Below, piece after piece: positions 43,201 through 55,346 of a stretch of 64,000 bases of DNA. This DNA comes from Sycon ciliatum (lineage: Eukaryota; Porifera; Calcarea; Leucosolenida; Sycettidae): contig NC_088643.1 of the NCBI RefSeq assembly GCF_964019385.1, positions 74,877,096 to 74,941,095 on the forward strand, in the 5' to 3' direction. Position 1 is the first letter of the stretch; each line of letters begins with the position of its first letter. Position numbers and translations under genes: made by a program. Below the pieces are notes generated by a model, which saw only the letters and a program-made list of their open reading frames with translations, made no database searches and had not been told where the DNA came from.

Positions 43201-46200
43201 TCCTGCATTCACTGTCGGTCGTGGCATTCAACCCTTACCTTGGCAACGGCCATCCACTATTTGCCGTGGCACCGGGCACAGGCATGTGTAGCTTCCCGCG
43301 GTGTCCACACAGACGCTACCAGGCACGTGATCACACAGGTTCATATTGGCACTGCATTCATTGATATCTGCAACACACACACAGCGAGACCGGCAGAAAC
43401 AGGACAGAATCAATCAGAGACGCATCTCCAGTACATGTATCCCTGAGCACATGAAGCACCATGGTTGGTAGAAGCCACCTCAAATACCGGTTGCAGTAGA
43501 GCACCTACTAGCAGTCGGTATCAGGCTACTCTTCGTTCTTCTAGATGGGTCTAGTGGGAGGCTGCCAATGGCACATCACGGGTTAAAAAGAGCAAGTCAT
43601 TGTCAACCAAAGGGAGAAATACCCGCCGAGTTCTTGATCAGAACTTACTGAAACATAACGTTTCCACGTTACTGGTGAACCACGCGGAATTCTTCTCACA
43701 CACCAGTGGGGTCCTGTTGAATGATGCAAAGCCGTCAAGGCACTGCAGAGAGGCGACTGTATTCACCAAGTAGCCATCTAAAGCTCTCTCTTCCGAGTAG
43801 GACCATACTCCATTGAGCGTTGTCAGCACAGGACATCGGAAAGCTGGCGAAGAAGACATTAAAGAGACAACCAGCAATGCAAGCTGAACCAATCTGCGGC
43901 GCAGAGTACTTTATACATGCACGAAAAGGGCATGCTGTGCATAGCACGACCTGAGAGTGAACATATCCATGCACTGTCTGTGCATAGCACGACCTGAGAG
44001 TGAACATATCCATGCACTGTCTGTGCATAGCACGACCTGAGAGTGAACATATCCATGCACTGTCTGTGCATAGCACGACCTGAGAGTGAACATATCCATG
44101 CACTGTCTGTGCATAGCACGACCTGAGAGTGAACATATCCATGCACTGTGCCAGCACCATGACTAATAATATACTCATTGCTGATCACAGAGCAACACTG
44201 TCAATGTGTGTGTGAGTCACCGAGCTACAATGGCAATGTACAATCTCAGGCATTACTATCGTCATTCTATCACTCACACGATGTGGTGTCGCAGTGAGTG
44301 CTGTTGAGGCGGCCGTTGCCAACAGCACATACACACGTAAACGATCCGGCCGTGTTGGAACAGCTGGCAGTATCATCACAGTTGTGCATGCCATCCACAC
44401 ACTCATCCACATCTACAAAGCCGGAGACAAGAGGTACAGACATGTGATTACCATTCCCTGTTGGCCAGCCACCACGGGCTAGACATTTTTCTCACCACAG
44501 CGTCCACAATGTCTACTTTGACTACTAGTACTTTCAAAAATCTGTTTGACAATTCAGCCATGTGACAAGTATTGGCATTCAGCTGCAGTAAATGCACATG
44601 CAGCGTAGTGCTGCATCAACAAGGCTGTGGCTGGGGCTGTGGTGACTGCACGCATGGTACATCACCTGTATAGATGGGAAGAGGGGAGAAAGGAGGCCGC
44701 GGCTGGTGGCCATAACGTATTGGTATGATGCCTTGAATTTGCCCTGTGCATATTTGGTGCTTGAGCATCACCCTGAGAATGGACCATGCTAGGTTATCCG
44801 ATGACTTTTGGAGGAGCTTTGCAGCAATGACACGATGTGGTGTGATTTTAGACAGACTGCTCTGATGTGCTTGCTCAAGAAAAGCAGTGAATACCAGTCC
44901 TCTACTTGTAACATGTTTGCTTTGACTCGAGCATGTACCTCATACCGCTGAACCGTTTGATGCATGTGGCGCTGCATACAGCTGCTACCTTACCTTCTGT
45001 GCAGTGTATTATAGCACCAGCCTCTACTCCAGCGTGCTGCCAGCGTTGCATGCTGTTGCAGCGCAGACGCCGTGGCATCACCTCAACACTGACTGCCGGC
45101 GGAAACTGGTAACCTGGAACACACTCGTACGCGATCTCCGCTTCCTCAGAGAAGGTTCCGCCAGGAGCTTGAGGTGGCGTAAACTCGGCATTCATGATCG
45201 TCGGTAGTGAGCATCTTTTCTCTGTGCACACATTGATGAATATCGGGAGGAGTAAGTTAATAGCAGTGCAATACAGTGAGTGATGTGTGCTTTTGAGATC
45301 ATTGAGCAGATGGGTGTGGCTCTACAAAGTCTGATGTACCGGTAGTTCATTTGTAAGACATTCTGCGGATGCAGAAAGAAGCAAAACGAATTTAGGAGAT
45401 GAAGTTTTAATTATACACAACAATGTTTTGAAATACTTCTTTTAAAAAGAACAATAAAGTTGCCAATTTCATTACTCGGTCAACTGTCAAAAAACAACAT
45501 TTCCCGGAGAATAAGGGGTCGTCCGCAATTATCGAAAGTTTTTTCCAATCCGTAGTAGCTTCAAATTTTTCCTCACCCCCCCCCCCCCCCCCAGTCCGTA
45601 ATAAAATATTATTGATGGACACACAACGCAACACATATGGAACAAACTCAATCAGTGCTGGTCCATCCTTGTTCGTCGTCTTGGACAACTGCCACAAGCA
45701 ATTTATTGTTCTGTAATAATCAGAGTCACCAGCGGTTTTGAAAAAGGGCTGCTTCTTCACCGCCTTTCCAAACAACGTCGCCTGTCTGGACATAGTCAAT
45801 AACAGTCGTCAGCGCCAGCGCTAGACGGAAGGACTTCAAAGGAGTGCATGGAAGACGGTACTCTGGACGAAGGAGACAGTGAAACTCAAAAATAGAAGGT
45901 GTCGACTCGCCGTCGAATGCGCCGAACTTTATGATCCCCGGCCCAGGAGCAGCCAAGGAAGCGCGCGCGGGGGCGCAGAAACTGCCAGAACTACAAAAAT
46001 ATTATAAGTAGTAGACAGTTCGCGCGCAGCCGCGCGTGGAAAACAGGGGCTACACGTAGACGTACACGTGGCACGCGCACGTGTCATTTCGGAAGTTTTT
46101 CAATCCGTAACTGGCCTTGACCCACCCACCCACTTTCGAAGCTACTACGGATTGGAAAAAACTTTCGATAATTGCGGACGACCCCTAATGATATGCGACT

Positions 46201-49200
46201 CGAGCAATAACTATTTATTTTCCTATGCAAAGTTCGATCAGAATGGTGGAACATGATGAGCCCAGACTACACATTCAGTTTTACAACCTATGAACCAGGG
46301 TGATGTACCTCAGAACCTACCTACACAGCCTGTTCCGTTTGTCCTGAGCCCATCGCCTTCGAAGTTGGACCGACAAACGCACAGGAAACCAGAGACTACC
46401 ACCCTGCACACAGCAGAACTGTGGCATTTGGACTGCTGGAGATCCGAGCAGAGTGCTGGCAATGGGAAGAACGAGAGAAAATGGAAAGAGAAGGGGAAGA
46501 GAAGGAGATAAAGAAAAAGGAGAAAGAGTGAAGAGGGTACAGCAGAGAGCAAACATATTGCTAGGAACCAATACAGAGCAGCTGTCTTGGAAACGTTCAT
46601 GAATTCATCCTACTCAGCCATAATAGCTACTTCGATGTACGAATTATTTGTGGTTGAATTTCGCCGAGAAGTATTGCCTGTAGCGGTTGCGATAACCACT
46701 GAGGCAATTGTTGGTTGTATTCAGCTTTGCTAGGTAGGAATTTTACCCATTGTTTCAGACCATGTAGGTAGCTATGATTATCTGTAAGACTTGTGTGTGT
46801 AAGCTGACTGCAATGCTTCCAAAGTGATGAAAGCATGCCATGCCAATGTGGTGAGTCAACATTATAAAACCTTGCGAGCAATGCCCGCAGGTAAAATGTG
46901 ACAAAAGCAGCTACACGTTATAAATGCAATAGTGGACACGCGGAAGCTATCCCCCCCCCCCCCCCCCAGGTTAATTCACTAGCGTAAATAAGTCACTTAG
47001 ACAGCAACGGTGGTTCCTGCACTGTTGCCACAATGCTGCTTGGAATATCCCCAGGGGCATAAAGAAGAAAGATGCCATGGATGTCATGAATCTGCTGTGT
47101 ACATCATCATTCTCTCAGGCACATAATGACATCAATCACTACCACACACACACACCATGTTATAAAGCAAACACACACACGGACACACACACACACACAG
47201 TAATCATATCCACCTGCCGCCCCTGGGCGTGATCGAGGCAGTCTCAGTACTGCGTGAGTGAGCCCCAGACCAGGAAAGGCATTGACAAAGTCAGTTCATC
47301 AAGGCCAAAGACAGTGCTCAAAGGGAAGCAGGATGATCATGCAAAGGTTATTCCTTGCATGCTTTTACAGATTGTTCCATTGCTTGTTCTTTATGAGTGC
47401 TTATGCACTTTTTTGAAGTGCCAATTTCTAGTCTAACTAGTTTCAGGCCTTGCCCAGGGTGCATGCTAAGTAACTGCTTTTTCACCTCTATCAAGTGGGC
47501 TTGTGACTAACTCCCCGCCTTTCTCCCAGCTGCATTGGACCAGCACAATCGATCCTACATGACCATGGGGGCATATTCCTTAGAGTAATTTGTGTCGCCA
47601 CCGCCCTGTAATGTGTATTGCCCAGTTGGGAGGGGGAGTTCGCACTGTCCTTCTCCCCCCCCCCCCCCCCATATCGCTTTCTGTGGTAGCTCAGATTTCT
47701 GGTGTAGAACAGGCTTGCTTTTACACGATACTTCTTACTAGTTTGGGCTCAGGTCACTCCATAGTACATCTATGGAATCTTGGTGCTGTAGATCTACACA
47801 GCATGCTACAGTGTAAGACAACAGTGGAGAGATCATCTGACATTACCAGCAGCTACCAATGGACAATCTGTAGAACTACCACAGTGAAGGTTCTATCACA
47901 GCAGGTCCTTGAGCCGCTTAGCTGATCTTGTTGTCCCTGGCCATTAGGCATCATCCCGCACAGGTATGGCCTTGGTAAGGCAACTGCTCAGCTGTAGTGC
48001 CTGTACTGTAGTGCTCCTCGCTCTACACACGCTCTGGCTATGCCTCATTTAGTCCTAGGTATGAGCAGTTCCTGGACCGTTCCAAGCGTCGTTTCCACAA
48101 GGTATCATGACCATGTTCTGTACCAGCCGGGCAGAAACCTGCCGCGGAAGCTCTGACTGAGTCTGAGGCCGCAAGGAATCCTGACATGGATGGGTAGAAC
48201 GTTGGCACTCCAAAGGAAAGAGCTAAAGGGAGAGCATTCATTTTGAGCTGGCGTATAACCATGCGATATCTTGACCGTACCGGTGTTATTACTACCACTG
48301 CGTGTATTCTACCACGGGCTACGGATATTGACACTCTGACAGGCTGTCTGGCCGCTGTTCGACTCGTTGAAGATTCTAGATGTGCATTGGAAATAATTAA
48401 CCGGGAAGCCGACGACCTGTACGGTCCTTGCATTAGGCATCTACTACAAAGCACTAGTATCTGCTTTGAAGAAGGTTTCATTGCAAAAGCCTAACACAAC
48501 GACTGGATGATCGCTGTAAGCATTAGAAAAGGCCCTAGCCTAGGACATTGAAAACCAATATCTAAAACGACACGGTCTGTAGACTGTAGTGTAACGTTAG
48601 GTGTGATAGATTTGGTGCAGAGCCTCAACCATGTCAACAGTTACCTTCCCCCGTCCGACGCACCCTTCACGCCACACTTCCACGGAAATGACACCTCCTG
48701 GCTACAACATGTCGACAAAGAGTTTGCGGACAGAACAATTCTTTTGCAGGGTGTAATTGGATTTCAAGTCTTTCCCAGGGGTTAATTATTTCTGTTCCAT
48801 GCTGATGTAGGTACGGCTCGCCTGCCTCACTTCGCTCGACGTCTCACAGGTTCGGCTCTGAAGCTGGCATGGTGGGAATTCGCTGGGCAAAAATCTTCCG
48901 CTCACCGACAAACTGGTAGGTGTACGACACCGCACACAGAAGGTCGAACAACTCACAACAAGGCATGTATCGGTATCTGCGATCCACTGCCATCACACTT
49001 CACAGTGCCGTGTGTGAGAGAGTGATTCGCGCTCCTCCAATAATAATAATAATTATACTGGTGCTAGTCCTAGTGCAAACCTCTGAAGCACCGCAGCCCT
49101 ATGGTAAGTATGGGTGCTGGATAGTCGTTGACCGGTTCGAGTCCAGGCTGCAGATTGTGGCTGACTCGAGGCCTTCCCCAAGTTCCCTTCACAGCCTCAC

Positions 49201-51718
49201 ACCTTTTCATTGCTGCCATCAGCAGAATACGATTTATTTTGGATTTGGGCATAGGATCGCGCCTTTGCCCAAACATTGCACTGCTGCAGGGTAGACCTAC
49301 GTCGCCTCCAGCCAGTGGAAATGACCCCGAACTGCCAAAGGTCAAAAGGACATGTCTCGTCTTGTAGGGCTTTTCGATTTCACCAACGCACGACGAACTG
49401 GTCGTGTTGCGTTGGCGAACTGACAGCAGCAACAGAATTATTCAGTCTCCTGTCACGGATAGGAAAGATCTTTTGTCGTGTGGGAATGTGAATACCCGCG
49501 TACCCGTGTCTTACTATTGTGCGTGCATCAATATGACTGCGTTGTTACATGTGTAGAGTCTGTAAACTCTACCAGCCGTGACGCAGCCGAGTAGAACGAG
49601 CAACAATCGCTTCTCGATTGCATATTCACGACGAGTTGTATTGCCCGTATTTTCCGCTTCCTCGCCTTTCTTCAGTTCTTACCCGCGCCTACACACAGCA
49701 GGCACGCAGTTTATTTCTATGCAGTTTCCAGCGGGACTCCAACGACTCTATGATTATTGTGAGCATCACATACAGGACGAGGCAATCATGAGAAGGACTT
49801 GTTTTGCATGAAACTGCAGCCATTTGATACTGCGTTTTGCTGACGAGTAACGACAGTTAACTGCTTAGTTTTTTCTTGTCGGTAGCACCGGTCGTTGAAT
49901 GACCTACAAAATACACACACGTGCGCGAAGAGATCCCTTGGATGCCACCTGCACTCAAGGCAAGCTTCTCTTTCGATTTTGGTATTCCAATATTCATATT
50001 CAGTCCGATTAAGCCATGGACACAACGCCTAAGCCCTTAGAACAATGAACATGGCCAACAGAGGAACAGAACAATTACATGAAGACTTGCGCCCACCGAC
50101 GGTACAATGTAGATCGACAGGTACATACATGATGTGCAATGTGGGCCTGTAGTGTAGACGGCAGAGTGTGGTACACAATGTCATTCCAAGGCAGTTTTAC
50201 AAAGAGTGCACAGACAGTGACGGTGCGTCTACATGGAATTCGTGCTGTTGGTGAACGAGGTCAGGCGGAAACTCTTCTGCCAAAGGTCGCGTAGGCAGTA
50301 TCTCCGGTCAAACGCTGATGTTCCAAACCGCTCTGCAGTACTGTGATACAGCGACAGCATGATTGGGACATGGATGTTCCGCTGGTCGGACTAGCATAGG
50401 AGGCGCCACAATGGCACAAGTCAAAGGTGACAAGAAAAATACCCTTGCCTTTGTGGGCGGCCTGTCAGGCAGAGCCGAGAGCTCGTCTTTGGTGCGGGAA
50501 AGTAGACTATAAAATTTAATAATCCCATTAAACTGGATCATATCCACGGTCACTTGCACTGGTCTAGTACTAGTAGTAAGAGGTGACTCGGAACGAATTT
50601 TAAAACACAGGCTCTACACTGGTCGCGCTAATCTCGTGTTCGGGTCCGAAGATCCGAAGAAGATTGAGAAGATTCTGCTTACTACAGGGTTGTACGATAC
50701 GTTGACGTTCTAATCACGATCGAACTTACAGTACTACTAATGGTGTATATCTACACAGATTTCTTGCCACTACTATTATAGTGTAGCTGTTCCTGGTAGC
50801 TACCACTAATTAATTGTTCCTGTGAGCTAAAGACAAACTGGACACAAAGACCGACTGATGCATACTCGTTGTACACGACCCGCAGTTCTTCGCGGAAGTG
50901 AATGTCACACTAACTGTAGACATACTGGAAGGGCGAGGAAGGAAGGCAGGATGGCCACAGTTTTACTGCCAGCATACTACATCAGTCTACTCCTTGGCAG
51001 AAAGCCACACAGCAAATATTCCAGTTTGATGGATAGCGTGTGTTCGATTTGCAGATGTCTTCTCTTCTGCGTGTTGAAGTCAATTTCAGCACGCCAGAAT
51101 CGACGTGAAAGTGATCGGAGACCGGGTGATACTGCACGAAGCGGGCACAGTCACTGTGATGCAAGCGCAAAAGAACTTTGTGTCAAATCGGCCCAGTAAA
51201 AACGTAATCGGTTGAATACAGATACATCATCTCACAAGGAATACTCACAGCAAGACCTAGGACTTACCCTGCATGTGGTGAAGATGCGAGCGTTCGCAAA
51301 CCAGCAGGACAGGCAAGAGCAGAAGCATAGCATCCAGGCGTGGCCAGAGCAGGAGTAGCAACGATGGTGTCAGCAAGCAGGCACACACACACAGAGATTT
51401 GGCATACACAGACGTTACTTCTGTACCACCTTCCATGGACAGTAACGCATGCTCAAGATCATCCCACCCCTGAAAAAAATAGTCATCTTCTCCCATGGGT
51501 ACATCCCACCTCAGTCACACGTGCGGTCAGGGTTAACATGCTGCAGTCGAACAACATAACAAGCTGCCAAAGCCAACCTTACGTACCGCCACACCAGTTA
51601 TCTCGACCGCAACTGCCACAAATATGACACTGAGAAGTCTGCAAAGCCGTCTATCCAACGAACGTCCATCCATGCTTAATCTGCGATAGGGAAAATTCCT
51701 GCGACTGCTGTTGTCCAT
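39209..51718 (-). CDS. EGF/sushi-domain single-pass membrane protein, 10 exons, complete model
   Basis: Minus-strand exons are 51718-51583, 46455-46321, 45221-44994, 44412-44278, 43843-43649, 43367-43239, 42770-42636, 42318-42249, 41820-41742 and 40219-39209. All borders are GT/AG and phases match throughout; the sum is 2,253 bp (750 residues plus stop). Order: signal peptide (1-45), EGF (46-90), sushi/CCP (91-166), calcium-binding EGF (167-211), sushi (212-276), calcium-binding EGF (277-319), EGF (320-364), Gly/Asn linker (365-387), transmembrane helix (388-414), 336-residue cytoplasmic tail. Each extracellular module sits in its own phase 1-1 exon, the usual signature of shuffled modules. 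Such proteins act in adhesion or as cell-surface receptors; the ligand cannot be told from sequence. The first intron (5.1 kb) could hide further small exons, and an alternative hydrophobic first exon exists near 51250-51470. Confidence 0.85.
41742..41820 (-). CDS. Receptor exon 9: transmembrane helix
   Basis: Encodes MTVYIIVAIVCGTAV, then IVLLIILTIFV. About 25 uninterrupted hydrophobic residues with no charge, bounded by CTACAG and GTG/GTAAGT. Phase 2 to phase 0. Confidence 0.85.
42249..42318 (-). CDS. Receptor exon 8: juxtamembrane Gly/Asn linker
   Basis: Encodes PQTSTDAGNGNNGAGGNTGG and DDG. Starts in phase 1 and ends in phase 2, which the next exon needs. A flexible stem before the membrane. 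Confidence 0.75.
42636..42770 (-). CDS. Receptor exon 7: EGF-like module
   Basis: DNNVCISPTSGLACSS, GSCMAVGEQVACVC and DGSCQ give six cysteines but no calcium-binding DxDEC start. 45 residues, phase 1-1. Confidence 0.75.
43043..43190. mobile_element. TA-flanked MITE in receptor intron 6
   Basis: Ends CAGTGCTGCCAAATGAAATC and GATTTCATTGAGCAACACTG, flanked by TA at 43041-43042 and 43191-43192. The inner stem continues through CCAGTCG and GTGACTC-like words. A related end occurs near 16895 (CATTGAGCAGCACTG). Confidence 0.82.
43239..43367 (-). CDS. Receptor exon 6: calcium-binding EGF module
   Basis: NINECSANMNLCDH, then CVDTAGSYTCLCPVPRQ and GRCQ. The calcium and hydroxylation consensus residues are present. 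43 residues, phase 1-1. Confidence 0.88.
43649..43843 (-). CDS. Receptor exon 5: sushi (CCP) module
   Basis: RCPVLTTLNGVWSYSEE, then LQCLDGF, LVCEKNSAWF and TLCF: four cysteines and the Trp before the last one. 65 residues, phase 1-1. Confidence 0.82.
43935..44149. repeat. 43-bp minisatellite, 5 copies
   Basis: Exact units starting CTGTGCATAGCACGACCTGA at 43935, 43978, 44021, 44064 and 44107, inside receptor intron 4. It gives long open frames by chance (43 is not a multiple of 3), which are not coding. Confidence 0.95.
44278..44412 (-). CDS. Receptor exon 4: calcium-binding EGF module
   Basis: DVDECVDGMHNC, then SCSNTAGSFTCVC. It has the D-x-D-E-C calcium site and the C-x-N-x4-F-x-C hydroxylation pattern. 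Phase 1-1; 45 residues. Confidence 0.88.
44994..45221 (-). CDS. Receptor exon 3: sushi (CCP) module
   Basis: 76 residues from KRCSLPTIMNAEF to IIHCTE, with four cysteines and the conserved YECVPGYQF and W of complement control modules. Phase 1-1. Confidence 0.85.
45515..46185. mobile_element. TAA-flanked Harbinger-like element in receptor intron 2
   Basis: Inverted repeats of about 45 bp begin GGGGTCGTCCGCAATTATCG. TAA duplications sit at 45512-45514 and 46186-46188, the 3-bp type made by PIF/Harbinger transposases. The interior (671 bp) has a second ATCCGTAACTGG sub-terminal copy, a CpG-rich GCGCGC block and open minus-strand frames (45956-45726 and 45799-45407) whose products I do not recognise. 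Confidence 0.75.
46321..46455 (-). CDS. Receptor exon 2: EGF-like module
   Basis: 45 residues with six cysteines (LCSD, KCHSS, VCRV, LCVC, GCV) in EGF order, and the GDG turn before the last cysteine. Phase 1-1, acceptor TTGCCAG, donor GTAG/GTAGGT. Confidence 0.8.
51583..51718 (-). CDS. Receptor exon 1: signal peptide
   Basis: Starts at MDNSSRRNFPYRRLSMDG and contains the hydrophobic core LCRLLSVIFVAVAV. A second in-frame Met lies 15 residues in. The donor C/GTAAGG gives the phase 1 end needed by the first EGF exon. The n-region is long and basic, so a signal-anchor reading is possible. Confidence 0.6.
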
Positions 51719-53028
51719 TCGAGTTGCTCAAATCACGAAACTAACTTCGCCCAACGCTGCTGCTGCTGCACCTTCTGGCAAGGCGCAACCTGACTGCTTG
51801 CTGGAGGTTGTGTCGTGGAGTATTATACGGACGGTCACAGTGCGGAACTGCAGTGTTCCAGTTATCCATGTGGCACCAACACTGCAATAGCACTCAGGTG
51901 AGCAGGAGAAGTAGGACAGGCATAAGCAGTGACTGAGCTAGCCTCATCATGCTATCTCGAGCACCAGCAGCAACTAGCGATATCCGCTGCGCGCGTTCCT
52001 CGGCTCCTTCAGCCTTTCCTCAGGCTCAGGCACAAGCTGCTGCCACTGTAAGTCTGCAATAGTGGTACTTCCACAAGAGCGACCCTGGCCCACTAGGCCA
52101 CTCAAGACGCGCGAGCTAAAACTCAAGGGCGTCAGAAGAGCATTGCTACAAGATATCGAGGGCCTATTTTCGTGCACAGAGGCAGTGAATACAAGTGCGT
52201 AGCCTTATCGTGCCGCTACTATAACTCGTGCTGGGAGTGCGAGGGAAGCCTGGCCGCACGCACCATGTGCGAGCTCGGTACGGAAGGGGATTGCAGGCCT
52301 CACTCACTCACACACACACACACACAGTCACAGGTCTCAGATCAGAAGTGAAACAGATCTGGAGATGTGCCTTGCGAAGTTCCGTGGTGCGTTATGACTA
52401 GTCTATGGTCGCCGGGCATTTAATTCACTATTCGCAGTATGCATGCCCCCCCCCCTCCAGAGCTTCCCAAATGAAAACGCAGATATCCTTACAAGTTTGC
52501 CCCTCCCCCCCCCCCCCCCCACCAAACAACTCACTATCCTTTTAAAAAGCCTTACACCACGCGTCCAGAAGAGCCTTGCATTTACTTGTACCCACGGCCA
52601 CGACACGTGCATGCGTATACAGTGTGTAATTTACATGTACAGTGGACACGCGCATCGTTACTGACAATTAAATACATCCGTCTCTTGTTCAACTCTACTT
52701 TGAAGTACGGTCAGTCCAGGGAGAAAACAAGTGGTGCGGTTAACGAATGAAGTGAACCCCAGCAAATCCTTCACACTGTGCAATTTGATTTGCAGAAATA
52801 ATGGTCACTTCACGCTGATGGGAAGAAGCCTGCACAAGCCATCAAGACCTAGATAGGTGATTGCAGAGTAGTCCGCACAAGTGCACAATGATTACTTTTT
52901 GTAGAATGGACACAGGTATTGCCTCGCACGCCCCCAGACTTGTATCCACCTACAGTGCACTAATGTTAGTGTTGATTGTACAATGCAGTGTACAGTCATG
53001 TAGAGGACAGCTACAGCACAGTAAAACC

Positions 53029-53179
53029 TGTCAAGGCGACCACCTGTCAAAGAAGACCACTGAAACCAGGATCAAGGGATGCTATTTCCAGTCAAATGAC
53101 CCTGGATAAGGAGACCACCTGGTAACAGAGACCACATTTTGAAGGTCCCTTGAGCGGTCGTCTTAGACAGGTTTCACTG
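53029..53179. mobile_element. MITE of the CAGTRAAACCTGTC family, copy 2
   Basis: Ends CAGTAAAACCTGTCAAGGCG and GACAGGTTTCACTG. TA follows the right end; the left flank is CA. Closely similar to 10157-10334 with an internal deletion. Confidence 0.82.
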
Positions 53180-53289
53180 TATTTCGATAAGCCAATGCTG
53201 CATACACATACACGTAGATTGGTACGACTGGTTGGCCATAGTGACTCGTCGTCTACGTTATCTTTCACTTGCATTGTACATTATACACA

Positions 53290-53475
53290 AGTAAGTTCAT
53301 TGCTCTAGCTTCTACTTCTAAAGTAAGTTCTAGGCTAGCTCGTCTGCCCGTTCTCAGCCTGGTACATTACAAATGCCCGTTCTCAGCCAGGTCGATAATT
53401 GTTAAATGCCCGTTTCAGCCAGGTCTACTACCCGGTCTCACCAGGTCTAATACCCGATCTTAAAACTAGGTCTAA
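53290..53475. repeat. Degenerate tandem repeat around GCCCGTTCTCAGCCAGGT
   Basis: Four or five decaying units of 25-35 bp (GCCCGTTCTCAGCCTGGTA, ATGCCCGTTTCAGCCAGGTC, ACCCGGTCTCACCAGGTC). No function visible. Confidence 0.7.
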
Positions 53476-53886
53476 TGGCTGCAACGAGATCTACAGAGTA
53501 CATCGACATGTGGTGCTTTAAACCGGTCATGTGGTCATTTTCAGACTGTACTGATACATACTGATCTGCATAGCCAGCACGGTCCCTAGATTAGCGTCTT
53601 TATATGTCAGTTTACAATTTACATAATTATTGTTTGTGCTGCTGGAGTTGTTAGATGGACTACTAGTACTGATACATAATACCTGTACTGCTATAGGTGA
53701 GAATGAAGGTCATTTTAGAACCCCATACCCTCCAAACACACCACACACCTTTGACGCCCCATCTCCAGTGGAGATGATAGGCTACTGAGTTGGGCAGTAC
53801 TTGAGGTGACGCTTCAAACAACCCTACAGCCTCCCATTATAATGGAACTCCCTTCAATTTAGACTACGTCTTTGGGAAATCCTCAA

Positions 53887-53887
<1 letters not shown>

Positions 53888-53922
<35 letters not shown>
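53888..53922. repeat. (AAT)n microsatellite
   Basis: Ten or so ATA/AAT units. A degraded (CA)n with GCGC interruptions follows at 54015-54080. Confidence 0.93.
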
Positions 53923-53923
<1 letters not shown>

Positions 53924-55320
53924 CGCCACTTCTCCTAAACGCTCTGCCGCATGCGCAGTGAAAGTCCTTCGGTGCAGGGAGAGGAAGACGATGTTGATGG
54001 ACCCGCCTGCGCCATTCACACACACCACACACACACACACACACGCGCGCGCACGCACGCACACACACACACACACGCGCACACTCCCCCACTCCCCCTC
54101 TCATGGACCCTCTCACTATAGACTGTACTGTACATGTATATACGTGAACCGGTACATGTAACTGGGACAGAGTTACGTGTGCATTTTAATTGTCATGCTC
54201 TTTGACGAAAGGCCCTGAGAAGAAGTTAATTAATAGGAACGTGCTGGTATACATGAGTAACATTTCATGTTAACTCCCGGGTGGTGCCTGCTGGCCTTTT
54301 GATGGGTGGGGAGGAATGAATACAATGGCATGAGTGCACCTTTCACAGCCCACACTTACACCGGACTGGACTGTCCCTTCTGTTTACGCTCAATCACACG
54401 TGTCGTTGGTTGGAGATACATGTAAGCTCAAATATACCACAACTTACACACGGAACATTAACGCGCAACGGTAATTTAATGCATCCACAGCAGAGGAGAA
54501 CAGGGCTGAGTTTGCCAATCTCAATTCTTTTCACCCTGACCAAAAGACTATTGCACAATATGGGTATGATGAACGTCCAACACACTTGAAAACATCTGTG
54601 CGGGCCGGGGTTTCACTGCTACACTACCATTTTTGTTACGCCACCCACGGCGCCAAACACTGAAACATTTGTTCTTTCTCAGTCGAGCATGCAGGATTGC
54701 AGGTCCCCTGTCATATCGCTGCCACAGCAGCTGGATCTCCTACTAGTCCTAGAACGATAGTCGGACACCCTGGGGATGCTTTACATCAGCAAGAGCCTTC
54801 AACTGAGTTCCCAACCGCCAGCAACATAATGCAGTAACTCAGGGCGAGTCAGGCTCTACGAAGGATGGTCAAGTAATCAAACTAATGTTAATTTCGTGGT
54901 TGCTAGCTCGAGTGTAATAAAATAAGCAAACAAAACTGTATCATCTGTATGCATGTAATCAGTATCATCTACGTGCAGTTCATTTCGGGCTCTTTGCTTC
55001 GGAAAGTGTTATTTCAATATTTGCCAGCCGCAAAGGACTTCAAGTTCAACGTCCACTGCACTGGCTGTGCACATAGCGAGTCGTTCGCAAGAAAGCTGCC
55101 TCTTTGTGGGCTACCCGTACGTCACGGGACGAGAAAGAGGAACAGACAACATCTGATCTAATCCCCAAAATACTGTATCACCTGGTACATAATCCCAGGC
55201 ATTGTACATGTGCTAAGCTAGTATAAGCTATGCACGCATCTCTGATCAAGCTCTTCGAGTTGTGTGCTCTGACCCTCTTTGCATTCACACACTGTCATTC
55301 TACATTCACATTGGTGTGAT

Positions 55321-55346
55321 CAGGGAGTGGTCTATACGACTCCCTG
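55321..55346. mobile_element. 26-bp CAGGGAG palindrome, likely remnant MITE
   Basis: CAGGGAGTGGTCTATACGAC then TCCCTG. Flanks are GGTGTGAT on the left and GTGTGAT on the right (8 bp if the terminal G is shared). Same family as the 38-, 42- and 180-bp copies. Confidence 0.7.

Noticed and set aside
43735..44188. 147-codon frame with a repeated motif
   Set aside because: Produced by the 43-bp minisatellite, whose period shifts frame each unit; the real exon here is 43843-43649.
48038..48481. Minus-strand 147-codon frame in receptor intron 1
   Set aside because: Lacks cysteine-module features, has no suitable phase 1 acceptor and donor, and is antisense to an equally open frame.
49110..49160. 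GGTTCGAGTCC near 49134 as a tRNA or SINE B box
   Set aside because: No A box and no cloverleaf can be drawn; a single 11-bp match is expected by chance at this scale.
51257..51496. Leu-rich minus frame as an alternative first receptor exon
   Set aside because: Hydrophobic enough for a signal peptide, but the 51718 start gives a proper phase 1 donor that joins the first EGF exon; kept only as an alternative.
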